A stretch of DNA of 7,093 nucleotides. Source: CAZGYE01 sp964530165 (lineage in GTDB: Bacteria > Planctomycetota > Planctomycetia > Planctomycetales > Planctomycetaceae). This document shows positions 1 to 5,601 of this stretch, piece after piece (positions within the stretch are counted from its first letter, which is position 1; every line of letters begins with the position of its first letter). The DNA is taken from contig CAZGYE010000301.1 of the NCBI GenBank assembly GCA_964530165.1, forward strand, positions 1 through 7,093, in the 5' to 3' direction. The translations under genes were made by a program, and so were the position numbers. The notes under the pieces were generated by a model. It searched no databases and had not been told where the DNA came from. It saw only the letters and a program-made list of their open reading frames with translations.

Positions 1-47
1 AGGCTTTCCAGCCTGCCGATCAGCAATGGCAGGCTGGAAAGCCTGCC
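1..47. repeat. Palindromic repeat pair (GGCAGGCTGGAAAGCCTGCC type) inside ftsK
   Basis: Bases 28-47 read GGCAGGCTGGAAAGCCTGCC, an 8-bp palindrome around GGAA. Bases 1-17 are the exact reverse complement of bases 28-44, so two copies of the element stand head to head, separated by 10 bases. The left copy is cut by the window edge. Together they form a 17-bp perfect inverted repeat. They lie in the variable linker of FtsK and are read in frame as QAFQPAIADRQAGKP. The element differs in sequence from the CCGGCATTGCCGG repeat found elsewhere in the window. Confidence 0.85.
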
Positions 48-741
48 CCACACTCTGTGCTTCCGCTTCGGCGTCGGAGGGTTCATCGGCTGCCAGCTCG
101 TCAGCGAGGTCGTCCAGGTCGGTGTCGGTGTGGGCGGTCCGGGCCGGCAATGCCGGGGATCCGATGCGATTCTCGAACCAGGCGGCCGCACGGCTGATGA
201 TCCGCAGCGGCGCCAGCGCCCACGAAAAAATAACGCGAAATAATTGCGTCTCCGGCGCCAGCAACAATCCAGCCGAGAGCGCTGCCAGAATAAGTAGCGC
301 GCTGCCCGCGAATGAGAAATGTCGTTCCAGCAGTGCGATACCCCAAGCTCCGACGAAACCGCCGCTGGCGACAAGCGGGTCACCGGCCAATCCTGACAGA
401 AGAACGTGCAGAGCGAAGCAGAGTGCCGTCAACGAGAGCAGCGACCCCGCCAACTGCAAATACCGATCGTCGTCTTCACGGCGCGAGAAAAGCCGAACGT
501 CCAGCGAGATCATCGAAAGCACGACGAAATAGGCTCCCATGCCAAACGCGGTTCGCAATGCATGGGCCACGTGTGCGCCGAGAAAGCCGCACCAGTTCAG
601 CGCGTGCGATCGGACCGGGTGGACGATCTGCGCCGGGGGATCGGCCGGGTCGTAGCTGACCAGGCTGAACCCCACGAAGATCGCTAGGGCCAACAGCCCC
701 AGCGCAAACAGATCGTTTCTGATGCGCCGGTAATCGATCAT
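1..741 (-). CDS. ftsK: FtsK/SpoIIIE-type DNA translocase, N-terminal part (runs off left edge)
   Basis: FtsK proteins are membrane-anchored, septum-located DNA pumps that clear chromosome ends during division; the ATPase motor and gamma domain would lie beyond the left edge. Visible here are 247 codons from ATG at 741-739, open to base 1. The N-terminus fits the FtsK 4-TM domain: a short basic start (MIDYRRIRNDLF), hydrophobic segments at about residues 11-29, 48-79, 95-119 and 127-163, and a periplasmic stretch SYDPADPPAQ, close to the SYDPxDP motif typical of the family. From about residue 185 an acidic linker begins (TDTDLDDLADELAADEPSDAE). Two palindromic DNA repeats are read in frame within this linker, giving SPALPA near residues 195-200 and the segment from about 232 to 247. 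No Shine-Dalgarno is visible before the ATG; a structured leader lies directly upstream. The family call is by recognition of the membrane domain only, since the motor is missing. Confidence 0.85.
   Translation of the reverse strand, partial: MIDYRRIRNDLFALGLLALAIFVGFSLVSYDPADPPAQIVHPVRSHALNWCGFLGAHVAHALRTAFGMGAYFVVLSMISLDVRLFSRREDDDRYLQLAGSLLSLTALCFALHVLLSGLAGDPLVASGGFVGAWGIALLERHFSFAGSALLILAALSAGLLLAPETQLFRVIFSWALAPLRIISRAAAWFENRIGSPALPARTAHTDTDLDDLADELAADEPSDAEAEAQSVGQAFQPAIADRQAGKP
144..156 (-). repeat. Single copy of CCGGCATTGCCGG repeat inside ftsK
   Basis: On the minus strand this is ATCC followed by CCGGCATTGCCGG, the same 17-bp unit that makes up the coaB arrays. It is read in frame in FtsK as SPALPA, the same reading frame as in CoaB (PALPVAS). 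It sits at the junction between the last membrane-proximal segment and the acidic linker. Confidence 0.8.
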
Positions 742-745
742 GGGT

Positions 746-864
746 GCGTGTCGCGTGTTTCTTGCACAAGGGATTCGCTGGCCGGTGGAGTGCGTGGAGA
801 CGGACAAGCTCCGCGCACCACTTCCGTAAGGGAAACGGCGCACGGAGCTAAACCCGCGACACGC
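746..864 (-). promoter_or_regulatory. Structured RNA leader directly upstream of ftsK
   Basis: Read on the minus strand, bases 849-807 form a 19-bp hairpin with loop CUUAC: 15 Watson-Crick pairs and 4 G-U pairs. On the plus strand the same four positions are A-C mismatches, so the fold belongs to the ftsK strand. Immediately outside it, 850-864 pairs with 746-760 (14 of 15 positions, CGCGACACGC core), closing the structure 4 bases before the ftsK ATG at 741. The outer stem would place the start region next to or inside a helix, so control of ftsK translation is a reasonable inference. I recognise no known riboswitch or RNA family in it. It could alternatively be a small inverted-repeat element, but no target duplication flanks it. 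Confidence 0.55.
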
Positions 865-874
865 CACCTGACGT

Positions 875-903
875 TCGAATCCCCGGCATTGCCGGTCGAA
901 TCC
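875..903 (+). repeat. Solitary copy of the 21-bp repeat with duplicated flank
   Basis: The core CCGGCATTGCCGG (883-895) is flanked on both sides by the direct repeat TCGAATCC (875-882 and 896-903). This gives one full 21-bp period plus the start of a second. The period equals that of the coaB arrays, but the 4-base spacer is TCGA instead of TTGC. The copy lies in non-coding DNA upstream of ftsK. Confidence 0.75.
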
Positions 904-1062
904 TAACGTTTGTCGGTGGGTTGTGATTCTCCCTCGGAGGAGAACTCAGCTCACCCAAAATCTAGCACAGATTTGTTGCCGTGTCGGAAAAAAACAACAC
1001 AAAGGGTTGCTTTTGGGCAACACGCCCACCGGAGAGCACGGTTGGACTAGCTGTGTCAGCCG

Positions 1063-1331
1063 TTGCCGGTCGGTCCGGCATTNNNNNNNNNNNNNNNNNN
1101 NNNNNNNNNNNNNNNNNNNNNNNNNNNNNNNNNNNNNNNNNNNNNNNNNNNNNNNNNNNNNNNNNNNNNNNNNNNNNNNNNNGCCGGTTGCATCCCCGGC
1201 ATTGCCGGTTGCATCCCCGGCATTGCCGGTTGCATCCCCGGCATTGCCGGTTGCATCCTCGGCATTGCCGGTTGCATCCCCGGCATTGCCGGTCGGTTCT
1301 CCGCAGTCAGTCGTTTCCCCGGCATTGCCGG
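1063..1331 (+). repeat. 21-bp tandem repeat array at the coaB 3' end, interrupted by a sequence gap
   Basis: After the gap, complete CCGGCATTGCCGG cores (one with TCGG instead of CCGG) start at 1196, 1217, 1238, 1259 and 1280 with exact 21-base spacing, the spacer being TTGCATCC. A further core follows at 1319 after 26 other bases. The array continues across the N gap: it stops before the gap at CCGGCATT (1075-1082) and resumes after it at GCCGGTTG, so the true copy number is unknown. A partial core (TTGCCGG) lies at 1063-1069. Orientation is opposite to the array inside coaB. The core at 1319-1331 codes for the last residues of CoaB, and the stop codon lies in the spacer next to it. Confidence 0.9.
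1083..1182. other. Assembly gap of 100 N
   Basis: Exactly 100 undetermined bases lie inside the 21-bp tandem array. The round number suggests a conventional gap of unknown size rather than a measured length. Tandem repeats collapse in short-read assembly, which explains its location. Confidence 0.95.
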
Positions 1332-2059
1332 TCGATCCAGTCGATCAACTTGCGGGCCACCTCCAGCTTGCTGCCCGAGAAGGTTGCGACGGTCTTGCCG
1401 GTGGGTTCGATCAGTTCGACGCTGTTGGTCTCAGACCCGATGGCGGCAGGGCCGTTGAGGACGACCAGGTCGCAATTCTTGGCCCTGAGCTTCTGCAGGG
1501 CGTTCTCGCGGGCGTTTTCCGCTTCGAGTGCAAAGCCGACGACCCAACGATCCGGCAATGCCGAGGATGCAACCGGCAATGCCGGGGATGCAACCGGCAA
1601 TGCCGAGGATGCAACCGGCAATGCCGGGGATGCAACCGGCAATGCCGGGGATGCGACCGGCAATGCCGGTTCGCGGCCTTTTTGCCGGCCGAGCTCCGCC
1701 AGCACGTCATCCGTCTCGATCATTTCGATCGAGACGGGACCGCCGGTTTTCGCGATTTTTCCGGAGATGCGGTTGCGCGGCTTGTAGTCGCAGACAGCCG
1801 CCGCCGCGATCACGCCGTCGCAATCAGCAAACTTCGCGACACACGCGTCACGCATTTGCCCGGTGGTCTCGACCGCGTGGAACTCACAACCGACCGGCGG
1901 AGCCAGCGCCACCGGTCCGCTGACGAGGACGACTTCATGCCCGTGCTGCAGCGCCGCCTCGGCCAGTCGATAGCCCATGCGTCCGCTGCTGGCGTTCGAC
2001 AGGTAGCGGACATCGTCAAGGTATTCGCGTGTGGGTCCGGCGGTGATCAGAATTCGCAT
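1307..2059 (-). CDS. coaB: Phosphopantothenate-cysteine ligase (CoaB) with in-frame repeat insertion
   Basis: CoaB joins cysteine to 4'-phosphopantothenate using a nucleotide triphosphate, the second step from pantothenate to coenzyme A, in the cytoplasm. The 250-residue product shows the family marks: ITAGPTREYLDDVRYLSN with SSGRMGY (residues 5-30), AAAAVCDYKP (85-94), the lysine motif SGKIAK (99-104), VVGFALEAEN (173-182) and DLVVLN (197-202). It lacks the flavoprotein decarboxylase (CoaC) half found in fused CoaBC. Residues 131-169 are a PALPVAS heptapeptide array from the 21-bp DNA repeat, placed between DDVLAELGRQKG and RWVVGFALE, where relatives have a short loop. The last residues (RQCRGN) also come from a repeat copy, read in another frame. 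The chosen ATG matches the family start; GGAGA lies 12 bases upstream, rather far. A longer frame upstream to 2167 has no family similarity. The stop of the DUF1569 gene is 47 bases upstream, so the two are probably co-transcribed. Confidence 0.9.
   Translation of the reverse strand: MRILITAGPTREYLDDVRYLSNASSGRMGYRLAEAALQHGHEVVLVSGPVALAPPVGCEFHAVETTGQMRDACVAKFADCDGVIAAAAVCDYKPRNRISGKIAKTGGPVSIEMIETDDVLAELGRQKGREPALPVASPALPVASPALPVASSALPVASPALPVASSALPDRWVVGFALEAENARENALQKLRAKNCDLVVLNGPAAIGSETNSVELIEPTGKTVATFSGSKLEVARKLIDWIDRQCRGND
1552..1669 (-). repeat. 21-bp tandem repeat array inside coaB (PALPVAS heptapeptides)
   Basis: Six cores (plus-strand CCGGCAATGCC) start at 1552, 1573, 1594, 1615, 1636 and 1657, exactly 21 bases apart. 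Spacers read GGGGATGCAA, with GAGGATGCAA at two places (1563 and 1605) and GCGA instead of GCAA before the last core. Because 21 is a multiple of three, each copy adds seven residues (PALPVAS or SALPVAS) and leaves the coaB frame intact. Confidence 0.92.
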
Positions 2060-2106
2060 GGTTGAGATCAGTCTCCAATGACAGGGGGCAAATCGGCCGC
2101 CCGCTT

Positions 2107-2577
2107 TCACGCGGGCCGCACGAAGCTCATGTGCAACTCCGCATGCCTGAGATGCAGCGCGACCCACTCGTTGGGTGTCAGCGTTCCCAGAAAGGGATGT
2201 TTCTCTTCGGGAGTCTCTCTCTCGAACCGGTCGAGCGCGGCCTGGAGTTGTTTGAGCCCTTCCTCGGTGGTGATCTCGTCAGAGGGCAAGTAAGGCGCGG
2301 CCGATTTCGGAAGTTTGAAGCCAGCCTTCATGGGTTGCGTCAACAGAGATTTTTTCATGAACGGGGCCACCAAGGTTCGCACCAACCAGGGCGCCTGAAA
2401 GGGAAAGCCGTCGAAAGAACCGGCGATGCCTATGGCCAGATGCTGCATGATCTGCCCGAACGACCAGTTTCCGACTGTTTCATACTTCCCTGCCGCGAGT
2501 TTTTCCACATCGGATCGAAAGGCCGACATCGACGAATACTGCACGATGCGCCGTTGCTTGACTGCTGTTTCCGACAT
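2107..2577 (-). CDS. DUF1569 protein, DinB-like four-helix fold
   Basis: The 156-residue product resembles the DUF1569 family, small proteins related to the DinB/YfiT metal-binding four-helix bundle; no reaction is established for them. Visible marks are GNWSFGQIMQHLA (residues 37-48), GFKLPKSAAPYLP (86-98), HPFLGTLTPNEW (127-138) and the C-terminal HLRHAELHMSF (142-152). H46, H145 and H149 are the likely metal ligands by analogy with DinB proteins. There is no signal peptide or membrane segment. The start at 2577-2575 is chosen because TGGAGGAACAGGC stands directly before it, a strong Shine-Dalgarno with good spacing; the open frame reaches back to 2838 but would overlap the divergent gene. 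It is the first gene of the minus-strand group that continues into coaB. Confidence 0.85.
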   Translation of the reverse strand: MSETAVKQRRIVQYSSMSAFRSDVEKLAAGKYETVGNWSFGQIMQHLAIGIAGSFDGFPFQAPWLVRTLVAPFMKKSLLTQPMKAGFKLPKSAAPYLPSDEITTEEGLKQLQAALDRFERETPEEKHPFLGTLTPNEWVALHLRHAELHMSFVRPA

Positions 2578-2664
2578 GCCTGTTCCTCCAACGACTTCCA
2601 CCTCAAAAACTGATCGACCCTGTTTCGCCAGACGGCTCGCTTTCGCAGCAGGTGGCAATTGGAT

Positions 2665-2693
2665 ATATTGCTTCTTTCCCGAAGTATTCGCAA
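2665..2693 (-). promoter_or_regulatory. Possible promoter for the DUF1569-coaB genes
   Basis: On the minus strand, TTGCGA (2693-2688) and CAATAT (2670-2665) stand 17 bases apart in an otherwise GC-rich divergent region, about 90 bases before the DUF1569 start. This is a sigma70-like match by eye. The same A/T-rich patch could also serve the divergent RraA-like gene. Confidence 0.3.
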
Positions 2694-2777
2694 CGACAAC
2701 CGCCGCCGGACGGCTCTTCCCGGCCGTGCTGCGAGTGCTGATGGACGACATTCCCTGTTCGACAAATGGTGGGGTCG

Positions 2778-3515
2778 ATGACAACGACAACAGAACTCTC
2801 TGAAGCGGCTCTCTCCGAATTGGCCAAGTACGACACACCGACTGTCTGTAACGTGATTGAGCTGTGGAACATCCGCCCGCGAAACACCGGCTACATGGAC
2901 CACAGCATCGCGGCCTGTTTTCCGCAGATGCCGCCGATGGTCGGCTACGCGTTGACGTCGACGTTCCGCAGCATGTCGCCCCCGCGTGGAGGCGACGTTT
3001 ACGCCAGCCTGAGCAAACAGATCGAAATGTTTGCCGAGCTGCCCGGACCGCCGGTGGTCGTCTTTCAGGACCTCGATGAGCCGACGGCGGCGGCCACGTT
3101 CGGCGAGGTCATGTGCACCACATACCAAGCCTTCGGAGCAAGAGGACTCATCACGTCCGGCACCGGCCGCGACTTGGATCAGGTGGAGGCCTTGGGTTTC
3201 CCAGCCTTCACCAACGGCACCACGTGCGCCCACGGGTATTGCCACATTCTGTCGGTCGGCATACCGGTCTGCGTGGGCGGCATTGCTGTTTACAACGGCG
3301 ACCTGCTGCACGGAGACCGCAACGGTGTGACCACGATTCCTCACGAGATCGCTGCGGAAGTCCCCGACGCCTGCAAAGAACTGATGGCTGCCGAAGACAT
3401 CGTTCTGGATTACGTCAAAAGCGACCACCCGACGCCCCAGGGCATGGCCGACGCTCGCGGAGAATGCGCCGCGGTGATCGCCAAACTGGGTCAGCGTCTG
3501 CGCGGTGAGGCGTGA
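2778..3515 (+). CDS. RraA-like family protein (HMG/CHA aldolase-type fold)
   Basis: The 245-residue product belongs to the RraA/dimethylmenaquinone-methyltransferase-like family, whose members include regulators of RNase E and metal-dependent aldolases or decarboxylases of oxo-acids. Marks are DTPTVCNVIELW (residues 19-30), MPPMVGYALTSTF (51-63), GE at 109-110, the GTGRDLDQVEALGFPAF segment (128-144) with the conserved R131-D132 pair, and GDLLHGDRNGV (174-184). It is longer than E. coli RraA (about 160 residues), having an extra C-terminal helical part, which favours an enzyme over an RNase regulator. The start at 2778 follows GGTGGGG; an in-frame ATG at 2766 would add four residues and has no visible ribosome site. 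The next gene starts at its stop codon (TGATG), implying coupled translation with the transporter. The substrate is not deducible. Confidence 0.85.
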   Translation: MTTTTELSEAALSELAKYDTPTVCNVIELWNIRPRNTGYMDHSIAACFPQMPPMVGYALTSTFRSMSPPRGGDVYASLSKQIEMFAELPGPPVVVFQDLDEPTAAATFGEVMCTTYQAFGARGLITSGTGRDLDQVEALGFPAFTNGTTCAHGYCHILSVGIPVCVGGIAVYNGDLLHGDRNGVTTIPHEIAAEVPDACKELMAAEDIVLDYVKSDHPTPQGMADARGECAAVIAKLGQRLRGEA

Positions 3516-4909
3516 TGGTGCAGCACCGCTTCGGGACGTGGTTTGTGAACCTGCCGCTGGTTCGTGACCGGGTGCCGCCGCGGTATCGACCGATCCTCTA
3601 TTTCGACTCGCTGTACAACCTCGGCGGCGGAGCGTTTTTCGCGCTGTATGCGCTCGGAATTGTCGTCATCACGACCATCCTCGACGGCGGCACCTTTCAC
3701 CTGGCGCTGCTCGCGGCAATGTTCGGCGGCAGCAGCTTGTTCAGCCCGCTGGTGAGCTACTGCGGCCGTACAATCTCCATGCGGTCGCTGGTCGTGTATC
3801 CGAATCTGTTGGTGGCCTGCCTGCTGTGTGCGACCGCATCGCCGGCTGGGGGCGCGACCTTTTTTGCAGTGATTCTCGGACTGGCTTTCTTCATCCGCGT
3901 CTTCCCGCGCGTCGCCGAGATGAACATGTACCGCATCCTCTACCCGCCTACTCGCCGAGGGGCCGCGGTCGGGTGGCTGAAGTCCCTGTTTGCCGTCTCC
4001 GGGCTGGCCGTGACTGTCTGCGGCTATCTGTGGTTCCTGCTGAAGCCCCAGTGGTACTGGATGCTGTACTGTCTGGTTGCCGTCGTGCTGGTTGGAGCGT
4101 CATGGAGCTACTCACGAATTCCGGTGAGCAGGTCGAACGTGTTTGCCCGCAAGGAATCGACCTCGCCGCACCGGGCCTTCTGGAACGGAGTCAGGATTTT
4201 TGTGGCGGACCGGCGGTTTCTGCTGTACCAGATCGGCTTCGCACTGGCCGGCACGGCGAACCACCTGGCGATCGTGTTCGTCCCCAAGGTTCTCAAGGAA
4301 CACGTCCTGCAGCCGCGCGGCGTCGAGAACCTGATTCCCGACTCGGTTTCTCTGTTCCTGCAGTCCCACTGGGGTTCAAACCACGGCGCGATCGAGGATT
4401 TCCTAATGGTCTTGATCGTCGGCTTTGTTGTGGCGGTTTTGCCGGCCTCGCTAATCATCGTCTCAGCACCGTTCTGGGGCCGGTTTCTCGACCGCGTGAA
4501 CCCCATGAACGGCCGCGCCATCTTCAACACCATCCAGTGTGCCGCATACGGTTGCTATGCCTATGGAGGACTCAGCCAACAATTCTGGCCGTTTCTGATT
4601 GGGACGTCCTTGCACGCGATCGGGAACGGCGGGGGCACCATCAACTGGCTGACCGGCAGCCTGTACTTCGCCCGGCCCGAACACATCTCGCTGTACAACG
4701 CCGTGCACGTCGGCTTGACCGGTCTGCGCGGCCTGATCGCCCCCCTCCTCGGCGGTTACCTGATCAGCACCGACGGCATGAACCTCGGCGTGGGACTGTT
4801 CTGGATCGCCTCGGCTCTCTCGCTCTTGGGAGCCGTCGTGATGCTCTGCCAAGGCCGGACCGACCCGGGACCACGCGAAATCGGGGCGATTAACTCGAAG
4901 TCACCCTGA
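3515..4909 (+). CDS. MFS-type multi-pass membrane transporter
   Basis: The 464-residue product is a polytopic inner-membrane protein with about 11-12 hydrophobic segments, roughly at residues 35-57, 61-80, 91-109, 112-128, 148-165, 171-187, 228-247, 287-309, 320-335, 338-352, 374-402 and 412-435. A motif-A-like sequence, GRFLDRVNPMNGR (312-324), lies in the cytoplasmic loop after a C-half helix, as in the major facilitator superfamily. A polar loop at about 188-225 separates the halves, as usual for MFS proteins. The ATG overlaps the upstream stop in TGATG, and GTGAGG precedes it; a GTG one codon earlier (3512) is possible. The coupling to an RraA-like enzyme suggests uptake or export of a compound handled by that enzyme, which is inference. 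No substrate-specific motif is recognised. Confidence 0.8.
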   Translation: MVQHRFGTWFVNLPLVRDRVPPRYRPILYFDSLYNLGGGAFFALYALGIVVITTILDGGTFHLALLAAMFGGSSLFSPLVSYCGRTISMRSLVVYPNLLVACLLCATASPAGGATFFAVILGLAFFIRVFPRVAEMNMYRILYPPTRRGAAVGWLKSLFAVSGLAVTVCGYLWFLLKPQWYWMLYCLVAVVLVGASWSYSRIPVSRSNVFARKESTSPHRAFWNGVRIFVADRRFLLYQIGFALAGTANHLAIVFVPKVLKEHVLQPRGVENLIPDSVSLFLQSHWGSNHGAIEDFLMVLIVGFVVAVLPASLIIVSAPFWGRFLDRVNPMNGRAIFNTIQCAAYGCYAYGGLSQQFWPFLIGTSLHAIGNGGGTINWLTGSLYFARPEHISLYNAVHVGLTGLRGLIAPLLGGYLISTDGMNLGVGLFWIASALSLLGAVVMLCQGRTDPGPREIGAINSKSP

Positions 4910-4954
4910 CCGAGTGCACCGACTCAACTGCCGTGAACAATCTTGGAAATATGC

Positions 4955-4983
4955 TTGACACCGCAAACCGGAAGCAGGATGAT
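4955..4983 (+). promoter_or_regulatory. Sigma70-like promoter upstream of the STAS gene
   Basis: A perfect TTGACA (4955-4960) is followed after 17 bases by GATGAT (4978-4983), four of six matches to TATAAT. Transcription would start near 4990, giving a leader of about 95 bases before the STAS start at 5085. This placement also argues against a longer STAS reading from TTG at 4986. Confidence 0.5.
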
Positions 4984-5084
4984 CGTTGTTGCACGTGCGT
5001 TTCGTCCAGGGCCGATGGAATTGGAAGCGGACGGTCTACAGATCGGAAGCGTTCCCACACTTTCCCAACAACTGGAATCGAACG

Positions 5085-5444
5085 ATGGCAGCCGGTAGTC
5101 ACCGACGATTGGACATCGAAGAAATCGGCGACGTTACGATCGCAAAGTTTATCGATAAGAAGATACTCGACGAAACCAACATTCAGATTGTCGGGAACCA
5201 GTTGTTCGGTTTGGTGGATGAAGACGCCCGCTTGAAAATCGTGCTGGATTTCGTCAACGTCGAATATCTCTCGAGTGCGGCGTTGGGAAAATTGATTACC
5301 ATGGACAAGAAGGTCAAAGCGGCCAAAGGAAGGCTTCGGCTGTGCAATATTCGCCCTGATATTTACGAAGTCTTTGCGATCACGAAGTTGAACAAGCTGT
5401 TTCGGATTTACGACAACCAGGACCAAGCACTGGAAGGGTTCTAG
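5085..5444 (+). CDS. STAS-domain anti-sigma-factor antagonist (RsbV/SpoIIAA-like)
   Basis: Antagonists of this type bind a kinase/anti-sigma factor and free its partner; phosphorylation of a serine on the STAS domain switches them off. The 119-residue product is a single STAS domain: strand VTIAKFIDKKILDE (17-30), IVLDFVNVEYLSSAALGKL (52-70) with the phospho-acceptor serine expected at S63 or S64, and LRLCNIRPDIYEVFAITKL (84-102). The ATG at 5085 is chosen because domain similarity begins right after it; the frame extends upstream to 4986, but that part looks unrelated. The ribosome site is weak (GGA eight bases upstream). A good promoter lies about 100 bases upstream. An RsbW-like kinase gene follows 157 bases downstream on the same strand, its natural partner. 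Confidence 0.88.
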   Translation: MAAGSHRRLDIEEIGDVTIAKFIDKKILDETNIQIVGNQLFGLVDEDARLKIVLDFVNVEYLSSAALGKLITMDKKVKAAKGRLRLCNIRPDIYEVFAITKLNKLFRIYDNQDQALEGF

Positions 5445-5463
5445 GATTTTCCAAGCAGCCGCG

Positions 5464-5512
5464 GCCGCAATCAGCGAGTTTGATTGATCGCTTGATTGTT
5501 GATCGGTGCGGC
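5464..5512 (+). terminator. Nested hairpin between the STAS and kinase genes
   Basis: Outer arms GCCGCA (5464-5469) and TGCGGC (5507-5512) are perfectly complementary. Inside them, ATCAGCGA (5470-5477) pairs with TCGCTTGAT (5488-5496) with one bulge. The structure starts 20 bases after the STAS stop and is followed by TCATTTCT, only a modest T-run. It could be a weak terminator or a processing site that sets unequal levels of antagonist and kinase. Confidence 0.35.
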
Positions 5513-5601
5513 TCATTTCTCTTGCATTCCATCACTCACTCGATGATCTCTGAAAAGCAATTTGGGTCTGCCGTCTTGTGGCTTTCGACTCGGTTGCCGG
5601 A

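Larger units (their letters stand above)
742..1306. other. Intergenic region between coaB and ftsK, no gene
   Basis: This 565-base stretch holds no convincing coding region on either strand; long open frames crossing it owe their length to the stop-free repeat and the N gap. From the ftsK side it contains a structured leader (746-864), a solitary repeat copy (875-903), a short A/T-rich part near 948-1010 that could carry the ftsK promoter (minus-strand TAGATT near 960, no convincing -35), and the gap-containing repeat array that reaches the coaB stop codon. A weak hairpin (GTTGC/GCAAC near 1005-1020), followed on the minus strand by a T-rich run, could act as a coaB terminator, but the stem is only 5 bp. 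Confidence 0.6.

Noticed and set aside
26..769. Several open frames on both strands over the ftsK region
   Set aside because: They lie in other frames of the ftsK coding strand or on its antisense strand and have no family resemblance; the ftsK frame has a recognisable membrane domain and is open over 247 codons to the edge.
746..864. The leader structure as a small transposable element (MITE) with terminal inverted repeats
   Set aside because: No target-site duplication flanks it, and the inner G-U pairs favour an RNA fold on one strand.
1063..1669. Possible CRISPR array
   Set aside because: The period is only 21 bp, spacers are the same few bases in every copy, and no unique spacers or cas genes are present.
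923..2065. Long plus-strand open frame of 380 codons across the repeats and gap
   Set aside because: It owes its length to the stop-free 21-bp repeat and the N run, and elsewhere is the antisense of coaB, which has clear family motifs.
2578..2838. N-terminal extension of the DUF1569 protein
   Set aside because: The strong Shine-Dalgarno before 2577 and the family length fit the short form; the extension would overlap the divergent RraA-like gene.
2430..3428. Minus-strand open frame of 332 codons antisense to the RraA-like gene
   Set aside because: Its residues show no family marks and an Arg/His-rich shadow composition, while the plus strand has clear RraA motifs.
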